A DNA stretch of 64,000 nucleotides from JASHPR01 sp963833885 (GTDB lineage: Bacteria > Actinomycetota > Actinomycetes > Streptosporangiales > Streptosporangiaceae), in the NCBI GenBank assembly GCA_963833885.1, contig CAWHZU010000011.1, forward strand, positions 62,001 to 126,000. The letters run 5' to 3'. Every line of letters starts with the position of its first letter. The stretch's first letter is position 1. The notes beneath the pieces are model-generated. The model was not told the origin of the DNA, made no database searches, and saw only the letters and a program-made list of their open reading frames with translations. Positions 50,214 to 58,568 of the stretch are shown here, in pieces. A program made the position numbers and the translations under genes.

Positions 50214-50993
50214 ATGGCTGATTTCGTAGAGGTCGAGACCAATGAGGCGGTCGCCACAATCCGTCTCAGCCGCCCGCCGATGAATGCGCTGAACGCGCAG
50301 GTCCAGGACGAGATCGCCGAGGCGGCCGCGCAGGTTACCGCCGATGACGGGATCCGCGCGGCCGTGATCTACGGTGGCGCGAAGGTCTTTGCCGCCGGGG
50401 CGGACATCAAGGAGATGGTCGAGGCCAGTTACGGCCGGATGGCCGCGGACACCAGGCGCTTGCAAGCCTCGTTCACCGCGGTGGCGAGGATCCCGAAACC
50501 CGTCGTGGCCGCGATCACGGGGTACGCCCTCGGCGGCGGCCTCGAACTCGCGCTGTGCGCGGACTTCCGGGTGATGGGGGAGAGCGCGCGTGTCGGGCAG
50601 CCCGAGATCCTGCTCGGCATCATCCCCGGGGCGGGCGGCACGCAGCGGCTGCCCCGCCTCGTCGGCCCGGCCAGGGCCAAGGACATCGTGTTCACCGGCC
50701 GGTTCGTCGGTGCCGAGGAGGCGCTGGCGATCGGCCTCGCCGACAAGGTGGTCCCGGACGCCGAGGTGCATGACGCCGCCCGTGAGCTCGTCGCGCAGTA
50801 CGCTCGCGGCCCGGCGCTCGCGCTGCGCGCCGCCAAGCAGGCCATCGACGACGGGCTCGAGGTCGACCTGTCCACCGGGCTCGAGATCGAGCGGCTGCAG
50901 TTCGCGGCGCTGTTCGCCACCGAGGACCAGCGCGCGGGAATGCGGAGCTTCGTGGAGAATGGACCCGGGAAGGCAACCTTCGCCGGGCGGTGA
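50214..50993 (+). CDS. Enoyl-CoA hydratase/isomerase (crotonase fold)
   Basis: A 259-residue enzyme. Oxyanion-hole segments are FAAGADIKEM and GYALGGGLELALCADF, and the catalytic Glu region reads QPEILLGIIPGAGGTQRLPR with the standard spacing. Such proteins hydrate 2-enoyl-CoA in fatty acid beta-oxidation. ATG 50214 is chosen because the seven residues before it are not conserved in crotonases. The genes around it do not form an obvious beta-oxidation operon. Confidence 0.92.
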   Translation: MADFVEVETNEAVATIRLSRPPMNALNAQVQDEIAEAAAQVTADDGIRAAVIYGGAKVFAAGADIKEMVEASYGRMAADTRRLQASFTAVARIPKPVVAAITGYALGGGLELALCADFRVMGESARVGQPEILLGIIPGAGGTQRLPRLVGPARAKDIVFTGRFVGAEEALAIGLADKVVPDAEVHDAARELVAQYARGPALALRAAKQAIDDGLEVDLSTGLEIERLQFAALFATEDQRAGMRSFVENGPGKATFAGR

Positions 50994-51079
50994 TCCCGCC
51001 GCCACGGTGGCCAGGGCGCGTGCCGAGGAGTAGCCACGTTTATGTGCCGAGCAGCTGACAGCGACGGGCGGGACGGGCA

Positions 51080-51499
51080 GTGACCGAGCTGGAAAACAGC
51101 CCGGGCGGGCCGTCGCTCGACATGGTCACGGCCGCGCTCCGCGCGGACAGTGCCGACGTCACGCTCTACACGCGCGTGCTCACCAAGTCGCTTGGCGAGG
51201 CGCTCCCGCCCGAGTGGGTCACGGTCGACTGGGACCGGAGCATGTCCGACCGGATGCACGGCCGTCCCGGCCAGGTATCGAAGATCACCGTGCGGCTCGG
51301 GGACCGGGTGATGACGCTGGGCGTTCAGCGTGGGGCACCCGTCGCCGAGGTCTGCAGCGAGGTGCGCGGGGTGGTGCTGTCACGTCAGCAGGTTCCGCTC
51401 GGTGTTTGGGCGGAAGAGCTGGCCAAGGCCCTTCTCGCGCATGCGGAGCAGAATGCCGAGGCAGCCAGGGCGCTGCGCCGGCTTGTGGCTGGAAGCTAG
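51080..51499 (+). CDS. Uncharacterised actinobacterial protein, 139 residues
   Basis: A soluble, acidic alpha/beta protein with segments LYTRVLTKSLGEALPPEWVT, ITVRLGDRVMTLGVQRG and a helical C-terminus (WAEELAKALLAHAEQNAEA). No catalytic motif or signal is visible. Start is GTG 51080. It precedes the Ser/Thr kinase by 179 bases on the same strand; whether it belongs with the kinase is unclear. Confidence 0.7.
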   Translation: MTELENSPGGPSLDMVTAALRADSADVTLYTRVLTKSLGEALPPEWVTVDWDRSMSDRMHGRPGQVSKITVRLGDRVMTLGVQRGAPVAEVCSEVRGVVLSRQQVPLGVWAEELAKALLAHAEQNAEAARALRRLVAGS

Positions 51500-51678
51500 C
51501 TCGCGGTCGGCGGCGTGCGGCGGGGGACCGCTGAGCCGTTGGCTGCGGAATACGAGGGGACATGCAACACGCCTGCCAGGCCGCGCCCGTCACCACCGGT
51601 TGGTCGGCCGGCGCCACCGCCCTTCCGGGTCGGCCAATTAAGGTGCGGCAGCACGGAAATCCGTAGGCTGGTGGGGTC

Positions 51679-53430
51679 ATGACAGCTCAGGACCACACGC
51701 CGGAAAGGCTCGGGCCGTACCGCCTGCTGGAGCGGCTCGGCGAGGGCGGCATGGGCGTGGTCTACCTGGCTGCCGACCAGCAGCAGCGCCGGGTCGCTGT
51801 CAAGGCGCTGCGGCCGGCGATAGCAGCGGATCCGAATGCGAGGCGGCGGCTGGCCCGCGAGGTCGAGACCATGCGGCGGGTGCGCAGCCCGTTCGTCGCC
51901 GAGGTGCTCGACGCGGACGTGACCAGCGATCCGCCGTACATCGTGACCAGGTATGTGAGCGGCCAGACGCTCGAGGACGCGGTCGGCCAGGAGGGCCCGC
52001 TGACTGGCGCGCAGCTGGCCAGGCTGGCCTCGGGACTGGCCCTGGCCCTGTCCGCGGTGCACGCGGCTGGCGTGGTGCACCGCGATCTCAAGCCGGGCAA
52101 CGTCATGATCGCCAATGGCGAGCCGGTCGTGATCGACTTCGGGATAGCCCAGGTTCCCGACTCCACCAGGCTCACCCAGACCGGCATGTTCATGGGCACG
52201 CCCGGCTACCTCGCGCCCGAAGTGATCGAGGGGAAGCCGAGCGGGCCCGCCTCGGATGTGCATTCTTGGGGAGCCACGGTGGCGTTCGCCGCCACCGGCC
52301 GTCCGCCGTTCGGCACCGGGGCCTTCGAGACGATCTTCTACCGGATCATCAACGGGCAGCCGGACCTGAACGGCTTTCCCACGCCACTGGTCACGCTCGT
52401 GGGACAGGCGCTGTCGCGTGACCCGGCCCGTCGGCCGGACACGGCCGAGCTCTGCCGCAGAACTGCCTCGCTTGACCCGGCCTCTCTGGTGCCCGCGGCG
52501 GCAGCGGCGGCAGGCGCCGTGCCGTTCGTCACACCCGGAACCGTGGCCGACCGGCCGGCCCCGATTCCGGCCGCCCTGGCCGACCGCGCGGGCGCTGGAG
52601 CGCCCCCGGCAGCATGGCCGCCGGGCACCCGGCCGTGGCCTTACGCCGCGGGCGGGGTCGCCGGCGCCGGCGCTGGCGCGCGTGGTCCCGACACCTACGG
52701 CGACGTGCTCCCTCCGGTGCAGTACGGCCCGCCAGGCCGGTCGCCGGCGCCCGCGGCCTGGCCTGGTCCTTCGGCTCCCGGGGCCCCGGCTACCCCGGCC
52801 AGCCGGTCACCCGCCGGGCCGCTGCTCGTCGGTGCCTCGATAGCCGCGGCCGTCGCCATCAGCCTCGTCTTCCCCATCGCCGGCACGGTGGCAGCGCTCG
52901 TCGCGCTGATGGCGCTGCGGGCCGGGGACCGGGCCGCAGGGGGCATGTCGCGCCGGCGCGCACGCCGCGGCTCGCGGGCCAGCGATCCGCTGCTGGCCGC
53001 GGCCATGTTCCCGCCGGCCCTCGCCTGGTCAGTGATCCGCTCGGTGCTGCTCCTGCCGCTGGCGCTGGTGGCCGCAGCGATCGCGGCGGGTGTTGCCGTC
53101 GTCGCAGTGCCGCATCACGCGATCCCGGTGGTGTGCGCCTATGCCGCCGGCATGCTGGTTGCCTTCTACGGCCTCGGCCCGGGTTCCGCCGGCGCGCGCA
53201 GGCCGGTCAGGAGCTTCTTCGACAGCGTCGCCGACTCCCCGCTGCGCGCGACGGCAGCGTTCATCGCGGTCGTCGGCGTCTTCGCCGCCGCGGTCGCCGT
53301 GGTGGCTGCGCATCCGCCGTTCTTCTGGCCATTCGACAACCTGACCACGTGGCTCGGGCATTTCAACATCGTGCACACGGTGCTGCACCAGACCAGAGTC
53401 AAGGTGCTCAGGGTCTTCGGCAGATCCTGA
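51679..53430 (+). CDS. Hanks-type Ser/Thr protein kinase with C-terminal membrane helices
   Basis: A 583-residue kinase. Kinase domain about residues 12-270: glycine loop GEGGMGVVYLA, Lys in RVAVKALRP, catalytic loop HRDLKPGNVM, VIDFGIA and MGTPGYLAPEV. A Pro/Ala-rich linker (about 275-380) leads to several hydrophobic helices (LLVGASIAAAVAISLVFPIA, LLLPLALVAAAIAAGVAVV, ATAAFIAVVGVFAAAVAVV). There is no PASTA domain, so it is not a classic PknB. Convergent, 17 bases away, is an FHA-domain protein, a likely phosphothreonine-binding partner. Confidence 0.94.
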   Translation: MTAQDHTPERLGPYRLLERLGEGGMGVVYLAADQQQRRVAVKALRPAIAADPNARRRLAREVETMRRVRSPFVAEVLDADVTSDPPYIVTRYVSGQTLEDAVGQEGPLTGAQLARLASGLALALSAVHAAGVVHRDLKPGNVMIANGEPVVIDFGIAQVPDSTRLTQTGMFMGTPGYLAPEVIEGKPSGPASDVHSWGATVAFAATGRPPFGTGAFETIFYRIINGQPDLNGFPTPLVTLVGQALSRDPARRPDTAELCRRTASLDPASLVPAAAAAAGAVPFVTPGTVADRPAPIPAALADRAGAGAPPAAWPPGTRPWPYAAGGVAGAGAGARGPDTYGDVLPPVQYGPPGRSPAPAAWPGPSAPGAPATPASRSPAGPLLVGASIAAAVAISLVFPIAGTVAALVALMALRAGDRAAGGMSRRRARRGSRASDPLLAAAMFPPALAWSVIRSVLLLPLALVAAAIAAGVAVVAVPHHAIPVVCAYAAGMLVAFYGLGPGSAGARRPVRSFFDSVADSPLRATAAFIAVVGVFAAAVAVVAAHPPFFWPFDNLTTWLGHFNIVHTVLHQTRVKVLRVFGRS

Positions 53431-53447
53431 GCTGTTCGCGCGATCTG

Positions 53448-54269
53448 TCAGCCGGGAGTAGCGGCGCGCAGCCCTCCGGTGCGCCGCCGCCCGTGCGCGC
53501 CCGACGGCGCAGCCTGCGCCGGAATCGCCGGCTGCGGCGGCGCGACGGCTGCCAGTGCCTTGTCCGCCGCTGCCGGTGCCTTGTCCGCCGCGGGCTGTGC
53601 CCGTTCTGCCCCGGGCTGGGCCCGCTCTGCCGGAGCCGGTGCCTTGTCCGCCGCGGGCTGTGCCCGTTCTGCCGGAGACTGGGCCCGTTCTGCCGGAGGC
53701 AGTGGCCGGACCAGTCCGAGCGCTACCACCTCGTTGGCCAGCCGGACCCGGCGGTTTGCGCCTTCGGGGATCCGGAACTTCTGGTACAGGCGGAGCAGAT
53801 GCTGCTTCACCGCCGCCTCGGTCACCACCAGGTCGGCCGCGATCTCGCGGGCCGTCGCCGGTGCGACGAACGCCTCGTCGGACAAGGCCAGGCACAGCGA
53901 GGTCACCACGTCAAGCTCCCGGCGGGTCAGCTCGGGCGCTGCGGGCCGCCTGAGCTCCACCTCGGCGGCGAAGTCCTCGGCCACGAACCCGAATACCCGG
54001 CAGCGGGCTGCGCCGAAGCTGAGCACGTCGCCCTCATCGAGCACCCGGCGCGCCACCAGGCGGCCGTTCACCCGGGTCCCGTTGCGTGATAATCCCAGGT
54101 CGGTCACGTAGGCGTAGGTCCCGCGGCGGACGATCTCGGCGTGCAGCCTGGACACGCTCGGATCCGACAGGTGAACGTCGACGGACCTGCCGCGCCCGAT
54201 GGTGGTCACATCCTCCCGGAGCGGCATCGTGAGCCCGCTGTCCTCGACTCGGATGTAGGGGCCATCCAT
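53448..54269 (-). CDS. FHA-domain protein fused to a LuxR-like helix-turn-helix
   Basis: A 273-residue protein. The FHA domain (about 8-95) has TIGRGRSVDVHLSDPSVSRLH and DLGLSRNGTRVNG, the phosphothreonine-binding residues. A second domain (about 110-185) reads ELTRRELDVVTSLCLAL, ATAREIAADLVVTEAAVKQH and LLRLYQKF, a NarL-type helix-turn-helix. The C-terminal 80 residues are repeats of PAERAQ and PAADKAP, matching DNA repeats at about 53560-53700. A phosphorylation-responsive transcription factor controlled by the adjacent kinase is inferred. Confidence 0.88.
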   Translation of the reverse strand: MDGPYIRVEDSGLTMPLREDVTTIGRGRSVDVHLSDPSVSRLHAEIVRRGTYAYVTDLGLSRNGTRVNGRLVARRVLDEGDVLSFGAARCRVFGFVAEDFAAEVELRRPAAPELTRRELDVVTSLCLALSDEAFVAPATAREIAADLVVTEAAVKQHLLRLYQKFRIPEGANRRVRLANEVVALGLVRPLPPAERAQSPAERAQPAADKAPAPAERAQPGAERAQPAADKAPAAADKALAAVAPPQPAIPAQAAPSGAHGRRRTGGLRAATPG

Positions 54270-54460
54270 AGCGCGTCCTCCCGGCTGTCGGAGCAGCTAC
54301 TGAGATCTCACTTTCCAGCTACCCTTTCCGGCGGTTGTTGTACCGCGTACCGGGCAACGGATTACCGGGCGATGGCATGCAGCTTGCTTTTTGCGGCTGT
54401 GCAGGCTGCGCACAGCGCGCGCAAGTACACTGCCGAGCGAGCCGTCCGAGAGGAAAACAC

Positions 54461-54496
54461 ATGCCCGTCTGGCTGCCCGTGGGCCCGGCGCGATGA
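54461..54496 (+). CDS. 11-residue leader ORF coupled to the DUF3017 gene
   Basis: ATG 54461 is preceded by AGAGGA with six-base spacing. It encodes MPVWLPVGPAR and stops at TGA 54494-54496, overlapping the DUF3017 ATG (ATGA). The DUF3017 gene has no separate ribosome-binding site nearby, so it may be read by reinitiation. Whether the peptide is functional is unknown. An alternative is that it is a shortened form of an upstream gene, since folD often precedes DUF3017 in this position. Confidence 0.5.
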   Translation: MPVWLPVGPAR

Positions 54497-54837
54497 GGCA
54501 CTCCGCGCCTCCGGCGTCCCGTCTGCACCGGCACCGCCGGGCGGAGACGACGCGACCGGCCGAGGCTCGCCAGTGGTGGCAGCAGCTTCCCTACGCAGTC
54601 GCGATCTGCGGCCTGGCGCTGGCGTTGGCCTGGATGCGGCAGAACGGACAGAATGTCAGAGGGGGTACGTTGGCGGTGGCCGGAGTCCTGTTCGCGACCG
54701 CCCTCACCAGGCTGGCGCTGCCCGAGCGCCGGGTGGGCATGCTCGCGTCGAGACGCCGGCTGACCGACGTGGCGGTCCTGGCAGCACTCGGCACCGGCCT
54801 GCTCGTCGCGGGGCTGCTGCTGCCCGCACAGCCCTGA
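54493..54837 (+). CDS. DUF3017 membrane protein
   Basis: A 114-residue protein with a basic N-terminal 40 residues and three hydrophobic helices (LPYAVAICGLALALAW, LAVAGVLFATALTRLALP, VAVLAALGTGLLVAGLLL). DUF3017 proteins are small actinobacterial membrane proteins found next to folD, icd or mdh. Here icd follows after 44 bases and then mdh, the usual order. Function is unknown. Confidence 0.85.
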   Translation: MRHSAPPASRLHRHRRAETTRPAEARQWWQQLPYAVAICGLALALAWMRQNGQNVRGGTLAVAGVLFATALTRLALPERRVGMLASRRRLTDVAVLAALGTGLLVAGLLLPAQP

Positions 54838-54881
54838 TCCCCGCGAGCGACGGCGCTCGGACGATGAAGGGAAGTAGTGGC

Positions 54882-56099
54882 ATGTCCAAGATCAAGGTAG
54901 TGAATCCCGTCGTCGAGATAGACGGCGACGAGATGACCAGGATCATCTGGCACTTCATCAAGGACCAGCTGATCCTGCCCTACCTGGATATCCAGCTCGA
55001 TTACTACGACCTGTCCGTCCAGAACCGGGATGCCACCGACGACCAGGTGACCGTCGACGCGGCGAACGCCATCAAGCGGCACGGCGTCGGCGTGAAGTGC
55101 GCCACAATCACCCCGGACGAGGCCAGGGTCACCGAGTTCGGCCTGAAGCGCATGTGGCGCTCGCCGAACGGCACGATCCGCAACATCCTCGGCGGGGTGG
55201 TTTTCCGCGAGCCCATCGTCGTGGCCAGCATCCCGCGGTTCGTGCCCGGCTGGACCAAGCCGATCATCATCGGCCGTCACGCGCACGGCGACCAGTACCG
55301 GGCGACAGACTTCGTCGTCCCCGGGCCCGGCACGGTGAACATCTCCTACGTGCCCGACGACCCGGCCGCCGAGCGGACCGATCTGGAGGTGGCCCGCTTC
55401 ACCGGCGGCGGCATCGCGATGGGCATGTACAACTTCGACGACTCGATCCGCGACTTCGCGCGCGCCACCATGCGCTATGCGCTCAACCGCGGCTATCCGC
55501 TGTACCTGTCCACGAAGAACACGATCCTGAAGGCCTATGACGGACGGTTCAAGGACATCTTCGCGGAGATCTTCGAATCGGAGTTCAAGTCCGAGTACGA
55601 GGCGGCCGGGATCAGCTACGACCACCGGCTGATCGATGACATGGTCGCCCAGGTCATCAAAGGCGAGGGCGGCATCGTCTGGGCGTGCAAGAACTACGAC
55701 GGCGACGTGGAGTCCGACATCGTGGCCCAGGGATTCGGCTCGCTCGGCCTGATGACCAGCGTGCTGATGACGCCGGACGGCCGGACGGTCGAGGCCGAGG
55801 CTGCGCACGGCACCGTGACCAGGCACTACCGGCAGCATCAGCAGGGCAGGCCAACGTCGACAAACCCGATCGCCTCGATCTTCGCGTGGACCAGGGGCCT
55901 CGCCCACCGCGGCGAGCTTGACGGCACGCCCGAGGTCACCGCGTTCGCAGAGACGCTGGAGCGGGTGTGCGTCGAGACCGTGGAGGGCGGCCAGATGACG
56001 AAGGACCTGGCGCTGCTCGTGGGCTCGGATTCGCCGTTCCTGACCACCGAGGAGTTCCTCGCGGCGCTGGACGATAACCTGCGCAAGGCGATGGGTTAG
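54882..56099 (+). CDS. icd: NADP-dependent isocitrate dehydrogenase, homodimeric type II
   Basis: A 405-residue TCA-cycle enzyme that oxidises isocitrate to 2-oxoglutarate. It is of the eukaryotic-like dimeric class (NPVVEIDGDEMTRIIWHFIK, SPNGTIRNILGGVVFREP, YLSTKNTILKAYDGRFKD, EAAHGTVTRHYRQHQQG), not the 740-residue monomeric type common in Streptomyces. ATG 54882 follows GAAGGGAAG. mdh starts 29 bases downstream, so the two are probably cotranscribed. Confidence 0.96.
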   Translation: MSKIKVVNPVVEIDGDEMTRIIWHFIKDQLILPYLDIQLDYYDLSVQNRDATDDQVTVDAANAIKRHGVGVKCATITPDEARVTEFGLKRMWRSPNGTIRNILGGVVFREPIVVASIPRFVPGWTKPIIIGRHAHGDQYRATDFVVPGPGTVNISYVPDDPAAERTDLEVARFTGGGIAMGMYNFDDSIRDFARATMRYALNRGYPLYLSTKNTILKAYDGRFKDIFAEIFESEFKSEYEAAGISYDHRLIDDMVAQVIKGEGGIVWACKNYDGDVESDIVAQGFGSLGLMTSVLMTPDGRTVEAEAAHGTVTRHYRQHQQGRPTSTNPIASIFAWTRGLAHRGELDGTPEVTAFAETLERVCVETVEGGQMTKDLALLVGSDSPFLTTEEFLAALDDNLRKAMG

Positions 56100-56128
56100 T
56101 CGCGGAAAGCAACAAGAGAGCAGGAGAC

Positions 56129-57085
56129 ATGACCCGCACAGGCAAGGTGACCGTCGTCGGGGCCGGGTTCTACGGCTCGACCACCGCGCAGCGGCTCGCC
56201 GAGTATGACATCTTCGACGAGGTCGTACTCACCGACATCGTGGAAGGCAAGCCCGAGGGGCAGGCGCTGGACATGAACCAGTCGCGCCCGATCGAGGGCT
56301 TCGAGACGAAGGTCACCGGGCAGACCACCAGCCCGGCGGGCGATGGCTACGAGGCGATCTCGGGCTCGGAGATCGTCGTGATCACCGCCGGCCTGCCGCG
56401 CAAGCCGGGCATGAGCCGGATGGACCTGATCGAGGTCAACGCGAAGATCGTCCGGAGCGTCACCGAGCAGGTCGTCAAGCACGCGCCGGAGGCCGTGCTG
56501 ATCGTGGTGTCGAACCCGCTGGACGAGATGACCGCGCTCACCGCGAAGGTTTCCGGGTTCCCGCACCACCGGGTGATGGGCCAGGCGGGCATGCTGGACA
56601 CCGCCCGGTTCAGCTACTTCGTGGCGGAGCGTCTCGGCGTGCCCGTCGGTTCGGTCCGCACGCTTACCCTCGGCTCGCACGGGGACACGATGGTGCCGGT
56701 CCCGTCGGCCTGCACCGTGGATGGCAAGCCGCTGACCGACATCATGGGCGCCGACGAGATCGATGCGCTGGCGCAGCGCACCCGCAACGGAGGCGCCGAG
56801 GTCATCGCCCTGCTGAAGACCGGGTCGGCCTATTACGCGCCGTCGGCCGCAGCGGCCAGGATGGCGCGGGCGGTCGCCGAGGACAGCGGCGCGGTGCTGC
56901 CGGTCTGCGCATGGGTGGACGGCCAGTACGGCATCTCCGGCGTGTACCTGGGCGTCGAGGCCGAGATCGGCCGTACCGGCGTGCGCAGGATCGTGGAGCG
57001 CGACCTGACCGAGCCCGAGCTGGCCTCGCTGCGGGCGGCCGCCGACGCTGTCCGGGCCAAGCAGGCCGACGTCGCGAGCCTGTAG
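56129..57085 (+). CDS. mdh: Malate dehydrogenase, LDH-like type
   Basis: A 318-residue NAD enzyme. The Rossmann motif is VTVVGAGFYGSTTAQRL with Asp at the end of strand 2 (LTDIVEG), indicating NAD preference. The substrate loop with its arginines is GLPRKPGMSRMDLIEVN, VVSNPLDEMT follows, and the catalytic His is in LTLGSHGDTMVPV. Arg in the loop, in place of Gln, indicates malate. AGGAG lies just upstream of ATG 56129. Confidence 0.95.
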   Translation: MTRTGKVTVVGAGFYGSTTAQRLAEYDIFDEVVLTDIVEGKPEGQALDMNQSRPIEGFETKVTGQTTSPAGDGYEAISGSEIVVITAGLPRKPGMSRMDLIEVNAKIVRSVTEQVVKHAPEAVLIVVSNPLDEMTALTAKVSGFPHHRVMGQAGMLDTARFSYFVAERLGVPVGSVRTLTLGSHGDTMVPVPSACTVDGKPLTDIMGADEIDALAQRTRNGGAEVIALLKTGSAYYAPSAAAARMARAVAEDSGAVLPVCAWVDGQYGISGVYLGVEAEIGRTGVRRIVERDLTEPELASLRAAADAVRAKQADVASL

Positions 57086-57133
57086 CGCCGCCTCAGCTGT
57101 CGGCATCTGCCCGGCCCGGCAGGCTGACCGGGC

Positions 57134-58327
57134 CTAGCCGGCCAGCCTGCGTAGCGCCAGCTCGGCCAGCAGCGTCGCACCGTCGGCCAGCACCGCGTCA
57201 TCGAACACGGCCTCGGCCGAGTGGTTGAACGGCGCCGTGGCCGGGTCGGCGTCGGGCGGGCACGCGCCCAGCATGATGAACGCGCCCGGCACCTCGTTGA
57301 GTACGTAGGAGAAGTCCTCGGACCCGGTGAGCGGGAACGGCGTGCGCACAAAACGCTCACCGCCGAACAGCTCGGCGACCGTGCGCTCGGCAAAGGCCAC
57401 CTCCGCCGCGTCGTTCACCGTCACCGGGTAGCTGTCGACAAAGTCGACGGTTGCCGAGAGCCCGTGCGCGGAGGCGATGTCGTGCACTAGCCGGTACGCG
57501 GCCTCCTGCATCGTGGTCCGGGTTCCGGCCGAGAAGGACCGCATGGTCGTAGAGAACTGGGCCCGGTCCGGGATCACGTTGCTCGCGGTGCCCGCGTGGA
57601 AGCTGCCCACCGTGATCACGACCGGGTCGAACACGTCGAACCGCCGGGTTACCAGCGTCTGCAGCGCGGTCACGATCTCGCAGGCCGCGGGGATGGGGTC
57701 GGCGGCCCGGTGCGGCTGCGACCCGTGGCCGCCGCGGCCCTGGACCGTCACCTCCATCGTGTCGGCCGAGGCCATCATCGTGCCGTCCCGGCTGGTGAGC
57801 ATCCCGAGCGGCAGCAGACCCGAGGCTACGTGCAGGCCGAACGCGGCGACCGGACGGGACCCGGCCGCGTCGAGAACGCCCTCGGAGATCATCTGCTCGG
57901 CCCCGGCGTAAGACTCCTCACCGGGCTGGAACATGAAGATCACGTTCCCGGCGAGCTCGCCCTGCCGGGCGGCCAGCAGCCGGGCCGTGCCGGCCAGCAT
58001 CGCGGTGTGCAGGTCGTGGCCGCAGGCGTGCATGACCCCGTCGTTCCTGGAGGCGTACGGCAGGCCGGTGGCCTCAGTCACCGGGAGCGCGTCCATGTCG
58101 CCGCGCAGCAGCACGGTCTCGCCGGGCCTGGTCCCGCGCAGCACCGCGGTGACCGAGCTGAGCGCCTGCCCCGTGCTGACCTCGAGCGGCAGCCCGTCGA
58201 TGGCGGCCAGCACCTTCTCCTGGGTCCTGGGCAGATCGAGCCCGATCTCGGGGTCGGCGTGGATGGCCCGGCGCAGCTCCACCAGCTCGCCGGAGATCTG
58301 CGCCGCATCGTCCCTTACCTCACCCAT
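57134..58327 (-). CDS. M20 family amidohydrolase (hippurate hydrolase/aminoacylase type)
   Basis: A 397-residue metal-dependent amidase. Metal ligands are seen in MHACGHDLHTAML, MFQPGEESYAGAEQM (Glu-Glu pair) and FGLHVAS. The dimerisation domain contains GRGGHGSQPHRAADP and the C-terminal LTGSEDFSYVLNEVPG. It should cleave N-acyl amino acids or small amides. ATG 58327 follows GAGGAGGTAACGG. It is convergent with mdh. Confidence 0.93.
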   Translation of the reverse strand: MGEVRDDAAQISGELVELRRAIHADPEIGLDLPRTQEKVLAAIDGLPLEVSTGQALSSVTAVLRGTRPGETVLLRGDMDALPVTEATGLPYASRNDGVMHACGHDLHTAMLAGTARLLAARQGELAGNVIFMFQPGEESYAGAEQMISEGVLDAAGSRPVAAFGLHVASGLLPLGMLTSRDGTMMASADTMEVTVQGRGGHGSQPHRAADPIPAACEIVTALQTLVTRRFDVFDPVVITVGSFHAGTASNVIPDRAQFSTTMRSFSAGTRTTMQEAAYRLVHDIASAHGLSATVDFVDSYPVTVNDAAEVAFAERTVAELFGGERFVRTPFPLTGSEDFSYVLNEVPGAFIMLGACPPDADPATAPFNHSAEAVFDDAVLADGATLLAELALRRLAG

Positions 58328-58568
58328 GACCGTTACCTCCTCGGCCGCGGCGCCATGCCACCCGGTCCAGAGTCCCATGAGCCCGGCCGAGGACGGCCGG
58401 CGGGCAGGTCTTAACCATGGATTTATATCCAGTTTCGCGGGAAACACAGAGAAATGACGGCAAGGTCTGCAGGCACGATGCGGGAGGCACTCACTTAGAC
58501 TGTCCGGACACCGCGCCGCGCGGTGCCGAGTCAAATCCGGGCCAGCTGCCTAGGTCGGGGATCCATAG

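Noticed and set aside
51562..51666. 34-codon frame (MQHACQAAPV start) before the kinase
   Set aside because: The purine-rich stretch abuts the start codon with almost no spacing and the product has no distinguishing feature.
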